Shown in pieces: positions 46,960 through 56,802 of a stretch of 64,000 bases of DNA. Positions within the stretch are counted from its first letter, which is position 1. Each line of letters begins with the position of its first letter. Origin of the DNA: Streptomyces sp. CMB-StM0423 (GTDB lineage: Bacteria > Actinomycetota > Actinomycetes > Streptomycetales > Streptomycetaceae). Made by a program: the position numbers and the translations under genes. The notes below the pieces were generated by a model. The model saw only the letters and a program-made list of their open reading frames with translations, made no database searches and was not told the DNA's origin. The stretch covers positions 2,048,501 to 2,112,500 of the forward strand of contig NZ_CP025407.1 of NCBI RefSeq assembly GCF_002847285.1, read 5' to 3'.

Positions 46960-49900
46960 CTAGTCCTCGAAGAGGCGCAGGCGGTGCGCCATCGCGGCCG
47001 CCTCGCCCCGGTTCGACACACCCAGCTTCGCCATCAGGTTCGACACGTGCACACTCGCCGTCTTCGGCGCGATGAACAGCTCTTCCGCTATCTCGCGGTT
47101 GCTCCGCCCCGCCGCCACCCGCCGCAGCACGTCCGTCTCGCGGGCCGTCAGGCCCAGCGACTCCACCGGGTCCGCCGGCGGGCGGGAGGCCCGGCCGAGG
47201 GGGACGCGGGCGCGGCCGGCGAGGTGCTCCACGGACTCGCGGAGCGGGGCCGCGCCGAGGCGGACCGCCGTCGCGTGCGCCTCGGCCAGCAGGGGGGCCG
47301 CGATGTCGCGGGCCGCCGCGCCGCCGCCCGGGGCGCCGGCGAGCAGCGCCTCCGCCCGGCGGTACGCGATGTGGGCCAGCGTGTGCGGGTGGCTCAGCGG
47401 CTCGTACGCCGCGGCGGCCGCCGCCCATACGACGGAGTCGGCGAGCCCGCGGGCGCGGGCCAGTTCGGCGGTGAAGAGGCGGGACGACGGCGTCCAGGGC
47501 GGCCCCTCGGCCGGCAGGCCCGCCGCCGCGTCCGCCAGCCGCGCCACGATCTCCGCCCGCCGCGCCTCCGGCACGCCCGGCACCCCGGCGACGTCCCCCG
47601 CCAGCCGGGCACCGGCGACCAGGAGCTGCCAGACGTACGCCTCCTGGCCGGACAGCGGCAGCAGCGCGAGGTGCCGCTCCAGCAGGTCGAGCGCCTCCGG
47701 CGCCTGGCCCAGCGTCCACAGGGCGCTCATCTCCACCGCGGCGAACGGCAGTTCGTACTGCGGCTCGCCGTCGTTGCGCCCCCGGTACCTGCGGGCCGCG
47801 GCGATCAGCTCCGGCACCAGCTCGAACTCCCCGCGCAGCAGCGCGAGCTGGGCCCGCCGCAGCGCCACCGACGCGCCGGTGCGGGAGCCGGCCGCGTGCC
47901 GCTTCCACTCCTGGCGCATCTGCTCGGCGCGGTCCCACTCGCCCAGCGAGGTCAGCGACTCCACGACGTTGAGCGCGGCGAAGGCGGCGGCGTCGTACAG
48001 CCCGCGGCCGTACATGTCCTTCATGCCGGCCAGGCCCGCCTCGACCGCCTCCGCGGACCGGCCGGCCTTCTCCAGCGCGTCGCAGAGGTTGATACACGCG
48101 CGGCCCATCTGGCGATGGGCGCCGCGCTGCCCGGCCAGCTCCCGTATCTCGTACAACTCGGCGATCCAGGCGTCGGAGTCGCCCTTGGCCGAACGCAGCG
48201 TGCACAGCGTGATCCGCGCACCCAGCTCGACGTCCACGGCGCCGGCCTGCCGGGCCAGCTCGACGGCGCGCTCGGCGAGCGCCATGCTGTCCAGGTCGGA
48301 GGCGTGCAGCAGCTCCCACATCGCCACCTGCGCGAGCACGTCGGCGTGGGTGGCCGAGGCCGGCAGGTCGTGTATCAGCTCGTGCGCCCGGGTCAGCTCC
48401 GCGCGGCCGTCGCCGCGGCCGGCGAGCGCGATGAGCTTGGAGCGCTCCAGCCAGAACCAGGCGGCGCGCAGCGGGTCCTGCGTCTCGTCGACGACCTTGA
48501 GCGCCTTCTTCACGAACTTCAGCGCCGGCTCCCACTGGTGGTCGAGCCGGGCCGCGAACGCGGCGTGCGCCAGCAGGTCGACCAGGTGCAGCTCGATCTC
48601 CTCCGGCCGGTCCCCGCAGCCGCACGGCGGATACGACTCGAAACCGCCCTGCGAAGGCAGCCCGCGGCGCTCCTCGGGCGACACCTCGTCCCACAGCTCC
48701 AGCGCTCGCTCCAGCAGCTTGAGCTGCTCGGCGTAGGCGTGCCGGGCGCGGGTCTCCAGGGCGGCGTGGAGCACGGCGGGCAGGGCCTTGGCGGGATCGC
48801 GCGCGTAGTACCAGTAGCTCGCCAGGCGGGTCGCCCGCTCCTCCGCCGCGACCAGCCCGGGGTCGGCCTCCAGGGCCTCCGCGTACCGCCTGCTGAGGCG
48901 GGTGCGCTCGCCGGGCAGCAGGTCGTCGAGCACGGCCTCGCGCAGCAGCGCGTGCCGGAAGCGGTACGCCTCGCCCTCCTCGTCGGGCACCAGCACGTTC
49001 GCCCCGACGGCGGCGCGCAGGCCCTCGATCAGCTCGTCCTCGGTGAGGCCGGAGACGACCGCGAGCAGGGCGTGCGGGACGCGCGTGTTCCGCGCGGCGA
49101 GGCGCACCACGCGCTGGGCGCCCTCGGACAGCGCCTCGACCCGTACCAGCAGCAGATCCCGGAGGGAGTCGCTGAGACGGCCCGCGTCGTCGCTGAGGGC
49201 CAGCTCCTCGACGAAGAAGGGGATGCCCTCGCTGCGCGCGTACACCTCGGCGGTCAGCTCGCGCTCGGGCTCGGCCACGCCGCGGATGCCGGCGAGCTGG
49301 CTGCGCACCTCGTCCTCGCTGAGCCGGGCCAGCTCCAGCCGCTGCACGGAGCGCAGCCGGTCCAGCTCGGCGAGGAAGGGGCGCAGCGGATGGCGCCTGT
49401 GGACGTCGTCCGAGCGGTACGTCATGAGGACCACGAGGCGGGCGCCCTGGACCGAGCGGACGAGATAGCCGAGCAGCTCGCGGGTGGAGCGGTCCGCCCA
49501 GTGCAGGTCCTCCAGGGCCAGCACCACGGTGCGCCCCGCGGCCAGCCGCTCCAGCAGGCCGACGGTCAGCTCGAAGAGCCGGGCCCGGCTGTCCTGGCCG
49601 TGCGGCTCCTCGGTGACCGGGCCCAGGTCGGGCAGCAGCCGGGCGAGCACCGGCTCCTGCCCCGCGGCCAGCTCCGTCAGCTCGGCGCCGACCTTGCGGT
49701 GCAGCATGCGCAGCGCCGTGGCGAACGGGGCGAACGGCAGGCCGTCCGCGCCCAGCTCCAGACAGCCGCCGACCGCGGTGACCGCGCCGGCGTCCTGCGC
49801 CGCCTCCAGGAACTCGTCCAGCAGCCGGCTCTTGCCCACGCCTGCCTCGCCCCCCACGAGCAGCACCTGCGGCTCGCCGAGCGCGGCGCGGGCGAGCGCG

Positions 49901-49977
49901 GCGTCGAGGGTCTTCAACTCGTCATGACGGCCTGCGAACACCGGGCTGATGGATCGGCTCTGCACGCTGTCGAGCAT
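46960..49977 (-). CDS. LAL-type LuxR regulator 4
   Basis: A 1,005-residue LAL protein. ISPVFAGRHDELKTLDAALA, Walker A VGGEAGVGKSRLLDEFLE (41-58), Walker B TVVLALEDLHWADRSTREL, helical middle, GerE domain LTARETDVLRRVAAGRSNRE and IAPKTASVHVSNLMAKLGVS. Small changes in the recognition region (Arg for Leu, Glu for Gln, Ala for Ser) set it apart from LAL 2 and 3. The ATG at 49977 was preferred to the GTG at 49989 because it falls in the GTGCGATGCTC context shared with LAL 1 and 3. It lies 34 bases after the small membrane protein gene, so it may be the last gene of an MMPL operon. Confidence 0.93.
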   Translation of the reverse strand: MLDSVQSRSISPVFAGRHDELKTLDAALARAALGEPQVLLVGGEAGVGKSRLLDEFLEAAQDAGAVTAVGGCLELGADGLPFAPFATALRMLHRKVGAELTELAAGQEPVLARLLPDLGPVTEEPHGQDSRARLFELTVGLLERLAAGRTVVLALEDLHWADRSTRELLGYLVRSVQGARLVVLMTYRSDDVHRRHPLRPFLAELDRLRSVQRLELARLSEDEVRSQLAGIRGVAEPERELTAEVYARSEGIPFFVEELALSDDAGRLSDSLRDLLLVRVEALSEGAQRVVRLAARNTRVPHALLAVVSGLTEDELIEGLRAAVGANVLVPDEEGEAYRFRHALLREAVLDDLLPGERTRLSRRYAEALEADPGLVAAEERATRLASYWYYARDPAKALPAVLHAALETRARHAYAEQLKLLERALELWDEVSPEERRGLPSQGGFESYPPCGCGDRPEEIELHLVDLLAHAAFAARLDHQWEPALKFVKKALKVVDETQDPLRAAWFWLERSKLIALAGRGDGRAELTRAHELIHDLPASATHADVLAQVAMWELLHASDLDSMALAERAVELARQAGAVDVELGARITLCTLRSAKGDSDAWIAELYEIRELAGQRGAHRQMGRACINLCDALEKAGRSAEAVEAGLAGMKDMYGRGLYDAAAFAALNVVESLTSLGEWDRAEQMRQEWKRHAAGSRTGASVALRRAQLALLRGEFELVPELIAAARRYRGRNDGEPQYELPFAAVEMSALWTLGQAPEALDLLERHLALLPLSGQEAYVWQLLVAGARLAGDVAGVPGVPEARRAEIVARLADAAAGLPAEGPPWTPSSRLFTAELARARGLADSVVWAAAAAAYEPLSHPHTLAHIAYRRAEALLAGAPGGGAAARDIAAPLLAEAHATAVRLGAAPLRESVEHLAGRARVPLGRASRPPADPVESLGLTARETDVLRRVAAGRSNREIAEELFIAPKTASVHVSNLMAKLGVSNRGEAAAMAHRLRLFED

Positions 49978-50011
49978 CGCACGCTGCACTGACAGCGTGG
50001 AATCGGTTTTC

Positions 50012-50641
50012 TCACTGGCCGGGCACGGTGGGCAGGTCGGCGAAGACGTCGAAGCGCATGACGGCCGCGATCACCAGCCCGAGCAGGCCCAGCACCAGCC
50101 CCGCGACGGCCACGGCCCGTACCCACACCACGGGCCGCAGGCCGCTGTCGCCGAACGCCGGGCGGACGAGCACCGCCGCCGACACGATCAGGGCGACGAC
50201 CGCGGTGAGGCCGTTGAAGAGGGCGATGGTGTGCCACGGGGTGCCGTACGCGGCGGAGATCTGCTCGGCGGCGGTGCCGTTGGCGGATTCGAGCTGGCCG
50301 GTCAGCTCCCGGCGGGCGGAGACCAGGTCGGCGAGCCAGGTGCCGGTCAGCGAGGCGAGGCCCAGGGCGGCGCCCACGATGGCCGCGGCGCCGGCGGCCA
50401 CGCCGGTGGAGGCGCGGGCGGCGGGGGGCAGCTCGCCGGGCTCGTCGTCGTCCGCGTCGCCGTCGTGCTCCCCCGGCGCGGCGCCGTCGGCGGCCTCCGC
50501 CGTGTCGTCGTACGCGGCCTCGTCCGCCGCCGGCGCGTCCGCCGGGTCCGCGGTCTTCGCGGTGCCGGCCGCCCCCGTGGCGTCCTCGGCGTCGGTCCCG
50601 GCGGCGCCGGCCCCCTGGTCGGTCTTCGATAGTGCAGTCAT
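50012..50641 (-). CDS. Hypothetical membrane protein (209 aa)
   Basis: About 209 residues. The first 85 or so are acidic, Ala/Asp/Glu-rich and probably disordered in the cytosol. Three or four hydrophobic helices follow (TGVAAGAAAIVGAALGLASL, TIALFNGLTAVVALIVSAAV, WVRAVAVAGLVLGLLGLVIA). No family recognised. It starts 35 bases after the MMPL gene and ends 34 bases before LAL gene 4, all on the same strand, so it is probably in their operon. Start at the ATG at 50641 is uncertain because no good ribosome site is seen. Confidence 0.75.
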   Translation of the reverse strand: MTALSKTDQGAGAAGTDAEDATGAAGTAKTADPADAPAADEAAYDDTAEAADGAAPGEHDGDADDDEPGELPPAARASTGVAAGAAAIVGAALGLASLTGTWLADLVSARRELTGQLESANGTAAEQISAAYGTPWHTIALFNGLTAVVALIVSAAVLVRPAFGDSGLRPVVWVRAVAVAGLVLGLLGLVIAAVMRFDVFADLPTVPGQ

Positions 50642-50676
50642 GCCGGGCACCGTAGGCGGCCCGTCTGAGAGGAGTA

Positions 50677-52941
50677 TTAACGTACGGCCGTCTCCTCCGG
50701 CAGCCGGATGTGCTCGGCCGCCGCCGGCTCCCCGGGCCCTTCGATGCCGATGTGCGGCAGCCGCTTCTCCAGCCAGCCGGGCAGCCACCAGTTGGCCCGG
50801 CCCAGCAGGTGCATCAGCGCCGGCACCAGCAGCGTGCGCAGCACGAAGGCGTCCAGCGCCACCGCCGCGGCCAGCGCCACCCCGAACATCGCGATGATCC
50901 GGTCCCCGCCCAGCGCGAACGCCGAGAAGACCGCGATCATGATGAGCGCCGCGCAGTTGATGACCCGGCCGGTCTCGGCGAGTCCGACCCGTACCGCCCG
51001 CCGGTTGTCGCGGGTCGCCCGCCACTCCTCGTAGATCCTGCTGACCAGGAAGACCTGGTAGTCCATCGAGAGCCCGAAGAGCACCGAGATCATGATCACC
51101 GGCAGGAACGGCTCGATCGGCCCGGTGGCGTCCAGCCCCAGCAGCCCGGCCCCCCAGCCCCACTGGAAGACGGCCACGACCACCCCGAAGGACGCCGTCA
51201 CGGCCAGCACGTTCATCAGCGCGGCCTTCAGGGGTACGCCCACGCTGCGGAACGCCACCAGCAGCAGCAGGCAGCCCAGCGCGATCACGACGCCGCCGAA
51301 GAGCGGCAGCTTGCCGACGATCACCTCGGCGAAGTCGTCCTGTCCCGCCGTGATCCCGCCCACGTGCACCTGCATCGACGTGCCGTCGGCGGCCTCCGGC
51401 AGCACGTCCGAGCGCAGCCTGTCGACCAGGTCCGACGTCGCCTCGTCCTGGGGCGCGGTCTCCGGGGTGACGGTGATCATTCCGGTGCCGCCGCCCTTGC
51501 CGTGCACCGCGGCGGTGGCGTCGGCGACGCCCGGGGTGCCGCGCAGCGTCTCGGGCAGCGAGTCGAAGGCCACCCGGTCGCCGGCGCCGTCGAGGTGGGC
51601 GACGAGCGTGAGCGGGCCGTTGCTGCCGGGGCCGAAGCCTCCCCCAGAGCCTCCGGCATGGGCGGTACCCCCGGCCATCATGTCGTACGCCTGCCTGGTG
51701 GTGGCGCTCGCGGGATGGTTGCCCTGGTCGGAGCTGCCCAGGTGGAGCGCGGCGACGGGCAGCGCGAGGACGCTCATCAGCACCAGCGCGAGCGCGCCCA
51801 GCAGCCGCGGCCGGCGCTGCACCAGGACGGCCCAGCGGGCGGCGAGCCCGCGCGGCACCTCGGGCCGCGGGCCGTTTTCGACGAGCGCGCGCCGCTCGCG
51901 GCGGCTGAGGGCCTTCATGCCGATGACGCCGAGCAGCGCCGGCAGCAGCGTGATCGAGGCAGCGACGGTGAGCACCACGGTCAGCGAGGCGGCGACGGCG
52001 ACGCCGGTGAGGAAGTTCAGCCGCAGCACGAGCATGCCGAGCAGCGCGATGCACACGGTGACGCCGGCGAAGACCACGGCCCGCCCGGCCGTGGCGACGG
52101 CGCGCTGCGCGGCCTCGCCGACGGGCAGCCCCTCGCGCAGCCCGCGCCGGTGTCTGGTGACGATGAACAGGGCGTAGTCGATGCCGACGCCGAGGCCCAC
52201 GAGCATGCCGAGCATGGGGGCGAAGTCGGCGACGGCCATGGCGTGGCCGAGGAGCGTGACGCACCAGTACGCCGTGCCGACGCCGACCAGCGCGGTCGCG
52301 ATCGGCAGCGCCATCGCGGCGAGCGACCCGAACGCGACGAAGAGCACGACCGCCGCGACGACCACCCCGACGGCCTCGCCGTAGTGCATGGACGGCGCCT
52401 GGAGCAGCCCGGCCCCGGGGCCGCCCACGGCGACCTCCAGACCGTCGCCCGCCGCCGTCTCCGCGGTCTCGACGACCTTGCGGACGTCTCCGGTCGCCAG
52501 GTCGTCCACGGCGCCGTCGTAGGTGACGGTCGCGTACGCCGTGCGCCCGTCGGCGCTGACCGCCCCGCCGTCGCCGGCACCGTTCCCGGTGGCCACGCCG
52601 GCTTCGCCGGCGGCGTACGAGCCGTGGGGGCCGGTCACCTCCGCGACCCCCGGCAGCCCGGCGATCTCCGTCAGCGCCGCGTCCACCCGCTCCTGGGTCT
52701 GCGCGTCGCGCACCCCGCCGTCGTCGTGCCAGACGACGGAGTCCGCGACGCCGTCCATGCCGGGGAACGCCTCGGCCATGAGCACCTGCGCCCGTCCGGA
52801 CTCGGTGCCCGGGACGTCGTAGTCGTTCGAGTACGCCGGCCCCAGCAGGGTCGCCGCGACGGCGGTCCCGGCGAAGGCGGCGAGCCAGAGCAGGACCACG
52901 ACCAGGCGGCGGCGTAGACACCACCGGGCGAGACCGGACAC
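50677..52941 (-). CDS. MMPL-family RND transporter
   Basis: A 754-residue transporter with the duplicated MMPL architecture: one N-terminal helix, a large extracellular domain, five to six helices, then the whole set again. Proton-relay-type residues lie in PMLGMLVGLGVGIDYALFIV and in SVLFGLSMDYQVFLVSRIYE, the paired Gly-(x)n-Asp-Tyr motifs of TM4 and TM10. These proteins export lipids, siderophores or drugs in actinobacteria; the substrate here is unknown. GGGAG lies 6-7 bases before the GTG start. It precedes the small membrane protein and LAL gene 4. Confidence 0.93.
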   Translation of the reverse strand: MSGLARWCLRRRLVVVLLWLAAFAGTAVAATLLGPAYSNDYDVPGTESGRAQVLMAEAFPGMDGVADSVVWHDDGGVRDAQTQERVDAALTEIAGLPGVAEVTGPHGSYAAGEAGVATGNGAGDGGAVSADGRTAYATVTYDGAVDDLATGDVRKVVETAETAAGDGLEVAVGGPGAGLLQAPSMHYGEAVGVVVAAVVLFVAFGSLAAMALPIATALVGVGTAYWCVTLLGHAMAVADFAPMLGMLVGLGVGIDYALFIVTRHRRGLREGLPVGEAAQRAVATAGRAVVFAGVTVCIALLGMLVLRLNFLTGVAVAASLTVVLTVAASITLLPALLGVIGMKALSRRERRALVENGPRPEVPRGLAARWAVLVQRRPRLLGALALVLMSVLALPVAALHLGSSDQGNHPASATTRQAYDMMAGGTAHAGGSGGGFGPGSNGPLTLVAHLDGAGDRVAFDSLPETLRGTPGVADATAAVHGKGGGTGMITVTPETAPQDEATSDLVDRLRSDVLPEAADGTSMQVHVGGITAGQDDFAEVIVGKLPLFGGVVIALGCLLLLVAFRSVGVPLKAALMNVLAVTASFGVVVAVFQWGWGAGLLGLDATGPIEPFLPVIMISVLFGLSMDYQVFLVSRIYEEWRATRDNRRAVRVGLAETGRVINCAALIMIAVFSAFALGGDRIIAMFGVALAAAVALDAFVLRTLLVPALMHLLGRANWWLPGWLEKRLPHIGIEGPGEPAAAEHIRLPEETAVR

Positions 52942-52995
52942 GGGCGGCTCCCTGGGATATTCACGATCTTTCAGGGAGGTCGGCCCTCAAAGACT

Positions 52996-53029
52996 CCTGC
53001 ACCTGCGCTGCCACTGTTACAGGTGCGGG
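52996..53029 (-). terminator. Hairpin between gatB and the MMPL gene
   Basis: CCTGCACCTG (52996-53005) pairs with CAGGTGCGGG (53020-53029), one G-T pair, 14-base loop. It lies 37 bases after the gatB stop, so it probably ends the gatCAB transcript, but it is also within the MMPL leader. Confidence 0.55.
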
Positions 53030-53065
53030 AGATCGTTTGTCCGGTGAGTGGCCTTTTTCACACGA

Positions 53066-54559
53066 TCAGTCCGCTACGCCCAGCTTCTCCATGATCAGCT
53101 CCCGGGCACGGGCGGCGTCCGCCTGCCCGCGGGTGGCCTTCATGACCGCGCCGACCAGCGCCCCGGCCGCCTGCACCTTGCCGCCGCGGATCTTGTCCGC
53201 GATGGCCGGGTTGCCCGCGATGGCCTCGTCGACCGCGGCGCCGAGCGCGCCCTCGTCCTTGACGATGGCAAGACCGCGCTTGTCGACGACCTCGTCCGGG
53301 GTGCCCTCGCCGTCCAGGACGCCGGTGATGACCTGGCGGGCCAGCTTGTCGTTCAGCTTGCCCTCCGCGACCAGCGCCGCCACCCGCGCGACCTGCTCCG
53401 GCGTGATCGCCAGCGCGGCCAGTTCGAGGCCGTCCTCGTTGGCCCGCCGGGCCAGCTCGCCCATCCACCACTTGCGCGCCGCGGTGGCGTCCGCGCCCGC
53501 GTCGATGGTGGCGACGATCGGGCCGATGGCCCCGGCGTTGAGGATGGACTGCATGTCGTGCGCGGAGACGCCCCATTCCTCGCGCAGCCGGTTGCGGCGC
53601 AGCCGCGGCAGCTCCGGCAGCCCGGCGCGCAGTTGCTCCACCCAGGCGCGGGCGGGCGCGACCGGCACGAGGTCGGGCTCGGGGAAGTAGCGGTAGTCCT
53701 CCGCCTCCTCCTTGGTACGGCCCGAGGTGGTGGTACCGGTGTCCTCGTGGAAGTGGCGGGTCTCCTGGACGATCTTGCCGCCGCCGTCGAGGACTTCGGC
53801 GTGCCGGACGACCTCGGAGCGCACCGCGCGCTCGACGCTGCGCAGCGAGTTGACGTTCTTCGTCTCGCTGCGGGTACCGAAGACGGTGGCGCCGGCGGGC
53901 ATCAGCGACAGGTTCACGTCGCAGCGCATCTGGCCCTGCTCCATGCGGGCCTCGGAGACCCCGAGGGCCTTGATCAGCTCCCGCAGCTCGGCCACGTACG
54001 CCTTCGCCACGTCGGGCGCCTTGGCGCCGGCACCGGTGATCGGCTTGGTGACGATCTCGATCAGCGGGATGCCGGCCCTGTTGTAGTCCAGCAGCGAGTG
54101 CGAGGCGCCGTGGATCCGCCCGGTGGCACCGCCGACGTGGGTGGACTTGCCGGTGTCCTCCTCCATGTGGGCGCGCTCGATCTCGACCCGGAAGACCTCG
54201 CCGTCGACCTCGACGTCGAGGTAGCCGTCGTACGCGATGGGCTCGTCGTACTGCGAGGTCTGGAAGTTCTTCGGCATGTCCGGATAGAAGTAGTTCTTCC
54301 GGGCGAAGCGGCACCACTCGGCGATCTCGCAGTTGAGCGCCAGGCCGATCTTGACCGCGGACTCCACGCCCGTCTCGTTGACCACCGGCAGCGCGCCGGG
54401 CAGGCCGAGGCAGACGGGGCAGGTCTGGGTGTTGGGCCCGGCGCCCAGCGCGGTGGCGCAGCCGCAGAACATCTTGGTCGCGGTGCCGAGCTCGACGTGG
54501 ACCTCCAGGCCCAGCACCGGCTCGTACGTCGCGAGGGCGTCCTCGTACGTGACAGTCAC
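53066..54559 (-). CDS. gatB: Aspartyl/glutamyl-tRNA amidotransferase subunit B
   Basis: A 497-residue kinase/tRNA-binding subunit of GatCAB, which converts Glu-tRNA(Gln) and Asp-tRNA(Asn) to the amides. Cradle domain: [20 protein letters not shown] and [15 protein letters not shown] supply the zinc cysteines; then [11 protein letters not shown] and RCDVNLSL. The C-terminal helical and YqeY tail ([14 protein letters not shown] to EKLGVAD) binds tRNA. GTG start with GGAAGAGAG upstream. Last gene of gatC-gatA-small membrane protein-gatB. It complements the single gltX in the window. Confidence 0.98.
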   Translation of the reverse strand: MTVTYEDALATYEPVLGLEVHVELGTATKMFCGCATALGAGPNTQTCPVCLGLPGALPVVNETGVESAVKIGLALNCEIAEWCRFARKNYFYPDMPKNFQTSQYDEPIAYDGYLDVEVDGEVFRVEIERAHMEEDTGKSTHVGGATGRIHGASHSLLDYNRAGIPLIEIVTKPITGAGAKAPDVAKAYVAELRELIKALGVSEARMEQGQMRCDVNLSLMPAGATVFGTRSETKNVNSLRSVERAVRSEVVRHAEVLDGGGKIVQETRHFHEDTGTTTSGRTKEEAEDYRYFPEPDLVPVAPARAWVEQLRAGLPELPRLRRNRLREEWGVSAHDMQSILNAGAIGPIVATIDAGADATAARKWWMGELARRANEDGLELAALAITPEQVARVAALVAEGKLNDKLARQVITGVLDGEGTPDEVVDKRGLAIVKDEGALGAAVDEAIAGNPAIADKIRGGKVQAAGALVGAVMKATRGQADAARARELIMEKLGVAD

Positions 54560-54596
54560 AGCTCTCTTCCAGCCTCTCGACCCCGGCGCGGCCCGC

Positions 54597-54832
54597 TCAG
54601 CCGGCGAGGATGTCGTCGTCGTTCATCCGGCGCAGCTCCCGCACCAGCAGGGCGACGCCGGTGGCGATGGCGGCGGCGGACACCGCGGCGTCGAGCTGAC
54701 GCAGCCGGTCCTCGTCGAAGCGCGCCTGCTTCATCTGCTTGGCGACGCCGATCACGCCGAAGAGCGTGGACGTGAGGGAGATGTACACACCGGCCTTGGA
54801 CTTCTTGAAGTCCTTGGCCTTGGCGAACTTGC

Positions 54833-54836
<4 letters not shown>
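54597..54836 (-). CDS. Small membrane protein between gatA and gatB (79 aa)
   Basis: A 79-residue protein beginning [20 protein letters not shown], with a hydrophobic stretch [15 protein letters not shown] and a second [17 protein letters not shown], then a charged tail [11 protein letters not shown]. Its ATG overlaps the gatA stop (ATGA), showing translational coupling, and gatB starts 37 bases later. It is not one of the amidotransferase subunits and I recognise no domain. Its fixed place in the operon suggests a conserved actinobacterial accessory or chance rider; function unknown. Confidence 0.85.
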
Positions 54837-56337
<1,501 letters not shown>

Positions 56338-56341
<4 letters not shown>

Positions 56342-56634
56342 TCCTCCCCCAGGATCTGCGGCACCTTGAAACGCTGCTGCTCCTGCGCGGGCGCGCCGGA
56401 GAGCGCCTGCTGCGCGGTCAGGCTCGGCCGGACGGCGTCCGGGCGCATGACGTTCGTCAGGGGCAGCGGGTGGCTGGTCGGCGGTACGTCCTCGCCGGCC
56501 ACATCGGCGACGCGGGCGACCGCGCCGATGATGGCGTCGAGCTGGCCGGCGAAGTGGTCCAGCTCCTCGCCGCTCAGCTCCAGGCGCGCCAGCCGGGCGA
56601 GGTGGGCGACCTCCTCGCGCGTGATGCCAGGCAT
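56338..56634 (-). CDS. gatC: Aspartyl/glutamyl-tRNA amidotransferase subunit C
   Basis: A 98-residue linker subunit that wraps around the GatA-GatB interface. Typical N-terminus [20 protein letters not shown] and C-terminal LRPD-like [16 protein letters not shown]. The ATG at 56634 has GAGG 9 bases upstream; earlier ATG/GTG codons overlap that site. First gene of the gat operon; overlaps gatA. Confidence 0.96.
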
Positions 56635-56718
56635 GCGGGTCATCCTCACAGGGTGGTGTGACGGTTTCGGGGCAATCCTATGGGGCGCGGGGCGGTGCGC
56701 CCGACCGGGTTTCCCGGC

Positions 56719-56750
56719 GGGGCGGTTCCGGCCGCCCGCACGGCCGCCCC
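56719..56750 (-). terminator. Hairpin after rmdB
   Basis: GGGGCGG (56719-56725) pairs with CCGCCCC (56744-56750), with a weaker inner pairing, 53 bases beyond the rmdB stop and upstream of gatC. Confidence 0.4.
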
Positions 56751-56802
56751 GGCGGTACGCGACAGTTCGCCCGGCCGGGTGCGCTACTGCGGCAGGGCGC
56801 GG

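Noticed and set aside
50012..52924. 970-codon open frame running through the MMPL gene in another frame
   Set aside because: Only its last 209 codons look like a protein; the rest shadows the MMPL gene.
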